DNA of 64,000 nucleotides from Arcobacter porcinus. Lineage in GTDB: Bacteria; Campylobacterota; Campylobacteria; Campylobacterales; Arcobacteraceae. The position numbers were made by a program, and so were the translations under genes. Under the pieces are notes generated by a model that made no database searches, had not been told where the DNA came from, and was given only the letters and a program-made list of their open reading frames with translations. Each line of letters begins with the position of its first letter. Within the stretch, counting starts at the first letter, position 1. The stretch covers positions 1,798,001 through 1,862,000 of the forward strand of contig NZ_CP036246.2 of assembly GCF_004299785.2 (NCBI RefSeq), read 5' to 3'. Positions 56,159 to 64,000 of the stretch are shown here, piece by piece.

Positions 56159-57157
56159 ATGGCTATTAAAGTTGCAATAAATGGTTTTGGAAGAATAGGA
56201 AGATGTGTAGCTAGAATTATTGCTACAAGAGATGATATTGAATTAGTTGCTATAAATGATACAGCTAAGCCTGATATGCTTGAATATATTACAAAATATG
56301 ATACGGTTCACGGTACTTTTGATGGTGATGTTAAAGTTGAAAATGGTTTTTTAAAAATGGGAAAAATTAATGCAAAACTATATTCAACAAGAGATGCAAA
56401 TGAATTAACTTTTACAAAAGATTGTGGAGCCCAAATTGTGTTGGAGTGTACAGGTGCATATCTTACTCAAGAAGCTTGTGAAGTTCATATTAAAAATGGT
56501 GCAAAAAAAGTTGTTATGAGTGCACCTGCAAAAGATGCTACAAAAACTTATGTTATAGGTGTAAATGAAAATACTTATGGTGGAGAGAATATTGTTTCAA
56601 ATGCTTCTTGTACTACAAACTGTCTTGGTCCAATAGCAAAAATTATTGATGATGCTTTTGGTATTGAAAAAGGTTTAATGACAACAATTCACTCATATAC
56701 AAATGATCAAAATATCTTAGATGTAAAACATAATTCAGATAAAAGAAGAGCAAGAGCTGGAGCTGCTAATATGATTCCTACAAGCACAGGAGCTGCAAAA
56801 GCTATGAGATTAATTATGCCTCAACTTGATGGAAAACTTCATGGTCAAAGTGTAAGAGTTCCAACTCCAAATGTATCAATGGTAGATGTAAACTTTTTAG
56901 TTAAAAAAGATACAACAAAAGAGGAGATAAATGCTCTATTTACTCAAAAATCAAAAGAGCTTAATGGAATTGTAGCAGTTGATAATGATATGCTAGTTTC
57001 AAGTGATTTAATAGGAAATACAAATTCAACAATAATTGCTTCAGATTTAACACAAGTTATTGGTGGAAATATGATAAAAGTTATGAGTTGGTATGACAAT
57101 GAGTGGGGATACTCTTCAAGATTAATAGACTTAGCTCTATATATTTCTAAAAAATAG
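56159..57157 (+). CDS. gap: Glyceraldehyde-3-phosphate dehydrogenase
   Basis: 332 residues. NAD-binding [14 protein letters not shown], catalytic Cys in [12 protein letters not shown], His in [11 protein letters not shown], and the [21 protein letters not shown] segment are present. AAAGGGATTAG precedes the ATG. It is first in gap-pgk-tpiA-fabI and works in glycolysis/gluconeogenesis. Confidence 0.97.
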   Translation: MAIKVAINGFGRIGRCVARIIATRDDIELVAINDTAKPDMLEYITKYDTVHGTFDGDVKVENGFLKMGKINAKLYSTRDANELTFTKDCGAQIVLECTGAYLTQEACEVHIKNGAKKVVMSAPAKDATKTYVIGVNENTYGGENIVSNASCTTNCLGPIAKIIDDAFGIEKGLMTTIHSYTNDQNILDVKHNSDKRRARAGAANMIPTSTGAAKAMRLIMPQLDGKLHGQSVRVPTPNVSMVDVNFLVKKDTTKEEINALFTQKSKELNGIVAVDNDMLVSSDLIGNTNSTIIASDLTQVIGGNMIKVMSWYDNEWGYSSRLIDLALYISKK

Positions 57158-57165
57158 GCTTTAAG

Positions 57166-58368
57166 ATGAAACTACAAGAGTTAAAAAACATAGATATATC
57201 TGGTAAAAAAGTATTTATTAGATGCGATTTTAATGTTCCTGTTGATGAATATAATAATATAACAGATGATAGAAGAATCAGAAGTGCTTTAAATACAATT
57301 AGATATTGTATAGATAATGATTGTTCAGTTATCTTAGCTTCACATTTTGGAAGACCAAAAGGTGGATTTGAAGAGAAATACTCTTTATCTCCAATTGCAA
57401 AAAGACTTCATATATTACTTAAGCAAGATATTAAACTAGCTCCAAATGTTGTTTGCGAAAAAACTATTCAAATGGCAAAAGAGTTAAAAGCTGGTGAAGT
57501 AATGCTTTTAGAAAATATGAGATTTGAAGCTGGTGAAACAAAAAATGATGAAGAGTTAAGCAAAAAACTAGCTTCTATGGCTGAAGTATATGTAAATGAT
57601 GCTTTTGGAGTTTCACATAGAGCACATTCATCAGTTGAAGGTGTTGCAAAATATTTTGATAAAAACCATAAAGCAGCAGGTTTTTTACTTGCTAAAGAGA
57701 TTAAATTTTTTCACCATATAGTTGAAAATCCAAAAAGACCTTTTGTATCAATAGTTGGTGGCTCAAAAGTATCTGGTAAACTTGAAGCTTTATATAATTT
57801 AGTTCCAAAAGTTGACAAAATAGTTATTGGTGGAGGAATGGCATTTACATTTTTAAAAGCTCAAGGGCACGAAATTGGAAAATCTTTGGTTGAAGAAGAT
57901 TTAATTCCTGAAGCAATTAAAATAATGGATTTAGCAAAAAAACAAAATACAAAACTATATTTGCCTGTTGATATTGTTGTAGCTGAAGCTTTTGATGCTG
58001 AAGCAATAGCAAAAATAGTTCCAGTTCAAGAGATTCCAAAAACTTGGATAGGTTTAGATATTGGTCCTGCAACTGCTCTTTTATTTAGTGAAGTTTTAAA
58101 TGATGCAAACACTATTTTATGGAATGGTCCAATGGGTGTTTATGAGATGGAAAAATTTGCAAAAGGTAGTACAAAAATATCAAATGCAGTAGCCAACTCT
58201 TATGCAACAACTGTTGTTGGTGGTGGAGATACAGCTGATTTAGTAAGAATCACAGGCGATGAAACTGATATGACTTTTATAAGTACAGGTGGAGGAGCTT
58301 CTTTAGAATTAATTGAGGGTAAAATTTTACCAGGAGTTAAAGCACTACTTTTAGAGGATGAAGAATAA
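57166..58368 (+). CDS. pgk: Phosphoglycerate kinase
   Basis: 400 residues: [54 protein letters not shown] and the C-terminal [16 protein letters not shown] and [12 protein letters not shown] for nucleotide binding. It follows gap by 8 bp, and tpiA starts directly after its stop. Confidence 0.97.
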   Translation: MKLQELKNIDISGKKVFIRCDFNVPVDEYNNITDDRRIRSALNTIRYCIDNDCSVILASHFGRPKGGFEEKYSLSPIAKRLHILLKQDIKLAPNVVCEKTIQMAKELKAGEVMLLENMRFEAGETKNDEELSKKLASMAEVYVNDAFGVSHRAHSSVEGVAKYFDKNHKAAGFLLAKEIKFFHHIVENPKRPFVSIVGGSKVSGKLEALYNLVPKVDKIVIGGGMAFTFLKAQGHEIGKSLVEEDLIPEAIKIMDLAKKQNTKLYLPVDIVVAEAFDAEAIAKIVPVQEIPKTWIGLDIGPATALLFSEVLNDANTILWNGPMGVYEMEKFAKGSTKISNAVANSYATTVVGGGDTADLVRITGDETDMTFISTGGGASLELIEGKILPGVKALLLEDEE

Positions 58369-59903
<1,535 letters not shown>

Positions 59904-59914
59904 ATTTGTTCTAT

Positions 59915-59942
59915 AAAGCTCTTAAGAACTCTTAAGGGCTTT
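59915..59942 (+). terminator. Terminator after fabI
   Basis: AAAGCTCTTAAG-AACT-CTTAAGGGCTTT forms a 12-bp stem with one G-U pair, 12 bases after the fabI stop, followed by TTATATTAT. Confidence 0.65.
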
Positions 59943-59945
59943 TAT

Positions 59946-59994
59946 ATTATAAAATTTTAAGAACTTTAATATAGAGTTTTTAAAATTTTATAAT
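59946..59994 (+). repeat. 20-bp stem-loop upstream of lysA
   Basis: A 15-bp perfect inverted repeat (ATTATAAAATTTTAA and its complement) extends through one G-U pair and four more pairs to a 20-bp stem with a 9-base loop. It ends 21 bases before the lysA ATG and directly follows the fabI terminator. It may be a second terminator, a repressor site or an RNA control element. Confidence 0.6.
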
Positions 59995-60015
59995 AGATTT
60001 TAATTAGGATAAAAT

Positions 60016-61224
60016 ATGAGTATAAATTTCAAAAAACTAGCAGATAAATATCAAACTCCATTTTATGTATATGATTTTAACCATATAACAAAACAGTATG
60101 AAGAGTTAAAAAGCTCTTTTAGAGCAAGAAAGTCTTTAATAGCTTATGCAGTAAAAGCAAACTCAAATTTAAGTGTTATAAAACATTTAGCAGAGCTTGG
60201 AGCTGGTGCTGATTGTGTAAGTATTGGTGAAGTTAAAAGAGCTTTAAAAGTTGGAGTACCAACATATAAAATTATTTTTTCAGGTGTTGGGAAAAGTGAT
60301 GAAGAGATTAAAGAAGCTCTTTTACTTGATATTCTTATGATAAATGTTGAAAGTGCAGCTGAACTTAATAGAGTTGAAATAATTTCAAAAGAGTTAAATA
60401 AAGTTGCAAGAATTTCTATAAGAGTAAATCCAAATATAGATCCAAAAACTCATCCATATATTTCAACTGGACTTCATGAAAATAAGTTTGGAGTAGATAT
60501 TGATACAGCAAAAAGAATGTATATTCAATGTAAAAATAGTGAATACTTAGAGCCAACTGGAATTCATTGTCATATTGGTTCACAATTAACTGAACTTGAA
60601 CCAATAAAAGAATCAATAAATATTGTTGCAAATTTAGTTAGAAATTTAAAAGCAATAAAAATTGAACTATCTTTTATGGATGTTGGTGGAGGATTAGGTA
60701 TTGTTTATAAAGATGAGAAACTAATAAATACTTATGATTATGCACAAACTATTTTAGACTCTATGTTTGGACTTGATTTAACAGTTATTTGTGAACCTGG
60801 AAGATTTATTGTAGGAAATTCTGGAATATTTGTTACAAAAGTTTTATATGAAAAAATAAATGGAAATAAGAGATTTATTATTGTTGATGGTGCAATGAAT
60901 GATTTAATAAGACCTGCTTTATATGATGCTTATCATAAAATTGAAGTTTTAAATGACAATAAAGATTTTAGTGACTGTAATATTGTAGGTCCTGTATGTG
61001 AAAGTGGTGATTTTTTTGGAAAAAATATTGAATTGCCAAGTACACAAAGTGGTGATTTAGTTGCAATTTATAGTTCTGGAGCATACGGTTTTACAATGGC
61101 AAGTAACTATAATACAAGAGAAAGAGTTGCAGAAATTGCTCTTATTGATGGTGAAGATAGATTAATTAGAAGAAGAGAGAGTTTTGAAGATCTAATTGCA
61201 CATGAAATTGAATTTATAAAATAA
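60016..61224 (+). CDS. lysA: Diaminopimelate decarboxylase
   Basis: PLP enzyme for the last step of lysine synthesis. PLP lysine in IAYAVKANSN, HENKFGVD, GIHCHIGSQLTEL, DVGGGLGI, CEPGRFIVGN and GPVCESGDFF (active-site Cys) are in order. 402 residues. TTAGGATAAAAT precedes the ATG. It leads lysA-pheA-hisC. Confidence 0.97.
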   Translation: MSINFKKLADKYQTPFYVYDFNHITKQYEELKSSFRARKSLIAYAVKANSNLSVIKHLAELGAGADCVSIGEVKRALKVGVPTYKIIFSGVGKSDEEIKEALLLDILMINVESAAELNRVEIISKELNKVARISIRVNPNIDPKTHPYISTGLHENKFGVDIDTAKRMYIQCKNSEYLEPTGIHCHIGSQLTELEPIKESINIVANLVRNLKAIKIELSFMDVGGGLGIVYKDEKLINTYDYAQTILDSMFGLDLTVICEPGRFIVGNSGIFVTKVLYEKINGNKRFIIVDGAMNDLIRPALYDAYHKIEVLNDNKDFSDCNIVGPVCESGDFFGKNIELPSTQSGDLVAIYSSGAYGFTMASNYNTRERVAEIALIDGEDRLIRRRESFEDLIAHEIEFIK

Positions 61225-61234
61225 GGTAACATAA

Positions 61235-62314
61235 ATGACAAGCGAAGATGGATTAATTGATATTAGAAATAAACTTGATGATATAGACAATAGATTACTT
61301 AATTTATTAAATGAAAGAATGGAACTTGTTCATCAAGTTGGAATTATAAAAGCACAAAGTGGTGGTGCAATTTATAGACCAGAAAGAGAAAAGTCTATTA
61401 TTGAAAGACTTGATAATATTAATAAAGCAAATAAAGGACTTCTTACAAGAAGTGCGATAGAAGCACTATTTTTAGAGATTTTTGCAATTTCAAGAAACCT
61501 TGAACTACCTGAAAACATAGGTTATCTTGGTCCAAAAGGAAGTTTTACTCATCAAGCAGCTGAAACAAGATTTGGAGCGATGAGCTCTTATATTTCAATA
61601 TCTTCAATAAAAGGAATTTTTAAAGAGCTTGAAGCAAAAAATATAAAGTTTGGAGTTGTTCCAATTGAAAACTCTTCAAATGGTATTGTAAATGATACTA
61701 TAAATAGTTTCACTCATTTTAATTCAAAAATTGTTGCTGAAGTAATATTAAATATTCATCATACCTTAGCAACAACTTGCGATAAAATAGAAGATATAAA
61801 AAAAATATATTCAAAAGACATTGCTTTTGACCAATGTAGAAGATTCTTAACAAATTATGGTCTTGATGAGATAGAACTAATTCCAGTAGAATCAACAACT
61901 AAAGCAGCAAAACTAGCTGTTGAAGAGCCAAACAGTGCAGCAATTTGTGCTCATGTAGCTGCAAAAATATATAATCTTCCTATATTATTTGAAAATATTG
62001 AAGATAAAGATAATAATAAAACAAGATTTTTTATATTAAGTGATTTTGATAATTCTCCAAGTGGAAATGATAAAACTTCACTTCTTGCAAAATTTCCTGA
62101 TGAGCAAGGTATATTAGTTAAGTTTTTAAATGATTTGAATAATGCAAAGATAAACTTAACTAAGATAAAATCACATATTGTAGAAGGTGATTCTATTTTC
62201 TTCATAGATTTTGATGGTCATAAAGATGATGAAAATATAAAAGAAGTTTTAGAAAAACATAGTGAAAACGTGAAGATACTTGGATCTTATGTAAAAGAGA
62301 TAAAAGATATATAA
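61235..62314 (+). CDS. pheA: Bifunctional chorismate mutase / prephenate dehydratase
   Basis: Phenylalanine synthesis. Residues 1-85 are an AroQ-type chorismate mutase (IRNKLDDIDNRLLNLLNERMELVHQVGIIKA). From about 97 comes the dehydratase (GYLGPKGSFTHQAAETRFG; catalytic Thr in NKTRFFIL). An ACT domain for feedback control by Phe closes the protein (about 275-355). 359 residues. Starts 10 bp after lysA. Confidence 0.95.
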   Translation: MTSEDGLIDIRNKLDDIDNRLLNLLNERMELVHQVGIIKAQSGGAIYRPEREKSIIERLDNINKANKGLLTRSAIEALFLEIFAISRNLELPENIGYLGPKGSFTHQAAETRFGAMSSYISISSIKGIFKELEAKNIKFGVVPIENSSNGIVNDTINSFTHFNSKIVAEVILNIHHTLATTCDKIEDIKKIYSKDIAFDQCRRFLTNYGLDEIELIPVESTTKAAKLAVEEPNSAAICAHVAAKIYNLPILFENIEDKDNNKTRFFILSDFDNSPSGNDKTSLLAKFPDEQGILVKFLNDLNNAKINLTKIKSHIVEGDSIFFIDFDGHKDDENIKEVLEKHSENVKILGSYVKEIKDI

Positions 62315-62326
62315 AAAGGAAACAAA

Positions 62327-63430
62327 ATGAAATTCAATAAAGTGTTAAAAAATGTGCCTCTATATGAAGCTGGAAAACCAATTGAATTGGTTACAAGAGA
62401 GTATGGTATATCTCCTAAAGATGTTGTAAAACTGGCATCAAATGAGAATCCTTATGGAACAAGTCCAAAAGTTGTTAAAAAAATTCAAGATATTGCAAAA
62501 GATATGTTTAAATATCCTGATGACTCTATGTATGAGCTTAAAGAAGCTTTAGCTTCAAAATATGAGGTAGAAAGTAATAATATTGTTATTGGTTCAGGAA
62601 GTGATCAAATTTTAGAGTTTGCAATTCATGCAAAATGTAATAAAAAATCAAAAGTTTTAATGGCAAAAACAACGTTTGCAATGTATGAAATATATGCAAA
62701 ACAAACAGGTGCTGAAATAATTAAAACAAAATCTAGCCAACACAATTTAAAAGAGTTTAGAAAACTTTATAAAAAACATAACCCTGATATAATCTTTCTT
62801 TGTATTCCAAACAATCCATTAGGGGAGTGTTTAGATAAAGTAGAAGTTTATGAGTTTTTAGAATCTGTTGATAAAAATACACTTGTGATTATTGATGGTG
62901 CATATATGGAATATGCTGCTTATAAAGATATTAATAAAAAAATATCACCAAAAGATTTAATAAATACTTTCACAAATGCAATATATCTTGGAACTTTCTC
63001 AAAAGCTTATGCACTTGGTGGAATGAGAGTTGGATATGGTGTTGCTAATCCAGAAATTATTCAAAATCTATATAAATTAAGAGCTCCTTTTAATATTACA
63101 ACTTTAAGTTTAGCAGCTGCTATTGAAGCATTAAAAGATGAAGAGTTTGTAAATGATTGTATTGATAAAAACTTCAAACAGATGAAAAGATTTGAGAAAT
63201 ATTGTAATGATAATAACTTTGAATATATACCTTCATATACAAACTTTATTACAATCTTATTTAAAAATTTCATATCTAAACAAGTTGCTCAAAAGCTTTT
63301 AGAAAGAGGAATGATAATAAGAGATTTAACTGGTTATGGTTTAAATGCAATTCGTGTAACTATTGGTACAACTACTCAAAATACGAAGTTTTTTAAACTA
63401 TTAAATGAAGTTTTAGAAGAGTTAAAATAG
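62327..63430 (+). CDS. hisC: Histidinol-phosphate aminotransferase
   Basis: Type I PLP aminotransferase: [54 protein letters not shown] and the PLP lysine in [17 protein letters not shown]. 367 residues. Such enzymes in Campylobacterota may also serve aromatic amino acids, which fits its place after pheA. The gap to pheA is 12 bp. Confidence 0.94.
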   Translation: MKFNKVLKNVPLYEAGKPIELVTREYGISPKDVVKLASNENPYGTSPKVVKKIQDIAKDMFKYPDDSMYELKEALASKYEVESNNIVIGSGSDQILEFAIHAKCNKKSKVLMAKTTFAMYEIYAKQTGAEIIKTKSSQHNLKEFRKLYKKHNPDIIFLCIPNNPLGECLDKVEVYEFLESVDKNTLVIIDGAYMEYAAYKDINKKISPKDLINTFTNAIYLGTFSKAYALGGMRVGYGVANPEIIQNLYKLRAPFNITTLSLAAAIEALKDEEFVNDCIDKNFKQMKRFEKYCNDNNFEYIPSYTNFITILFKNFISKQVAQKLLERGMIIRDLTGYGLNAIRVTIGTTTQNTKFFKLLNEVLEELK

Positions 63431-63438
63431 ATTTAAAT

Positions 63439-64000
63439 ATGCAGATAAAAGATAAATCAACTGAAGAATTAATTCAAATATCTAATCAAATTAGAGAAAG
63501 AATCATTGATGTAGTGTCAAGAAAAGGTGGTCATTTTTCATCTACTTTAGGTGCAGTTGAACTGACTTTAGGTATGCATAAAGTTTTTGATGTAAAAAAA
63601 GACCCATTTATTTTTGATGTTTCTCATCAATGCTATGCACATAAACTTCTCACAGAAAGATGGGAAGAGTTTGAAACTGTTAGACAATTTAATGGAATGT
63701 GTGGTTTTACAAAACCAAAAGAACATCCAGCTGACTACTTTGTAGCTGGGCATAGTTCTACTTCTATATCTATTGCAACAGGTGCTGCAAAAGCAATTAA
63801 ATTAAAAAATCAAGATAGAGTTCCTGTTGTTATGATTGGTGATGGCTCTATGAGTGCTGGAATGGTTTATGAAGCTATGAATGAGCTTGGTGATTTAAAA
63901 CTTCCTGTTGTAATAATATTAAATGATAATGAGATGAGTATTGCAAAACCAATTGGAGCAATTTCAAAATATCTATCAAAAATATTAGCAGGAAAGTTTT
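63439..64000 (+). CDS. dxs: 1-deoxy-D-xylulose-5-phosphate synthase (5' part, cut by window end)
   Basis: The frame is open from the ATG at 63439 to the window end (187 codons). It shows SRKGGHFSSTLGAVELT, FDVSHQCYAHKLLT, AGHSSTSISIATGAA and the thiamine diphosphate motif VMIGDGSMSAGMVYEAMN with ILNDNEMSI. This is the first step of the MEP isoprenoid pathway. Starts 8 bp after hisC. Confidence 0.95.
   Translation, partial: MQIKDKSTEELIQISNQIRERIIDVVSRKGGHFSSTLGAVELTLGMHKVFDVKKDPFIFDVSHQCYAHKLLTERWEEFETVRQFNGMCGFTKPKEHPADYFVAGHSSTSISIATGAAKAIKLKNQDRVPVVMIGDGSMSAGMVYEAMNELGDLKLPVVIILNDNEMSIAKPIGAISKYLSKILAGKF

Overview
The window is AT-rich (about 28-30% G+C by eye) Campylobacterota DNA, most likely from an Arcobacter/Aliarcobacter species. 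The evidence is the gene content and order: an htrA-arsR-arsS-type cluster, rnr-holA-rpsF-ssb, trxB-dapB-purF, purC-purS-purQ, gap-pgk-tpiA-fabI, and T-rich promoters with a strong -10 box and little or no -35 box. Two very different parts meet near position 24,000.

Positions 1 to about 23,950 look like a mobile defence island. From 9375 leftward on the minus strand runs a tight operon: hsdM, a 79-codon gene, hsdS, an Abi_C-domain gene, a DUF4268 PD-(D/E)XK gene, a Shedu (sduA-like) gene, hsdR and an AbiV-family gene cut by the window start. At the other island edge (23,888 to 18,539, minus strand) lies a four-gene operon of three tyrosine recombinase-like proteins plus a small coiled-coil protein. 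It resembles the gamma-mobile-trio (GmtY/GmtZ/GmtX) module that builds defence-rich islands. The operon starts about 190 bp downstream of ssb, where Campylobacterota usually carry rpsR.

Between the defence operon and the recombinases sits a composite transposon (9626-18365) bounded by a 7-bp direct repeat, TTATAAA. It has three copies of one IS4-like element. Between copies 1 and 2 is an AadA-type adenylyltransferase gene. Between copies 2 and 3 is a plasmid remnant (promoter, 26-bp palindrome, truncated mobilisation-like gene) joined to an aadD/ant(4')-Ia gene that matches the Gram-positive plasmid pUB110 enzyme as far as I can recall it. Copy 2 is broken by a complete IS3-family element with a 3-bp target duplication and a programmed -1 frameshift site.

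From 24,078 to 64,000 the DNA is ordinary core chromosome: ssb, rpsF, holA, rnr; ilvC, a polysaccharide deacetylase-like gene and dprA; trxB-dapB-purF; trxA; alaS; an MFS exporter; the HtrA protease with an ArsRS-like two-component system (the regulator appears to start at a non-standard AUA or AUU codon); ilvD; tRNA-Leu, -Ser and -Cys; dksA-like and truD; a YfgM/BamB-like envelope pair; ctpA; purCSQ; a BatD-like protein, plsC and crcB; two tandem tatA genes; argS; rsfS/nadD; gap-pgk-tpiA-fabI; lysA-pheA-hisC; and the start of dxs. No rRNA operon or CRISPR array was seen.
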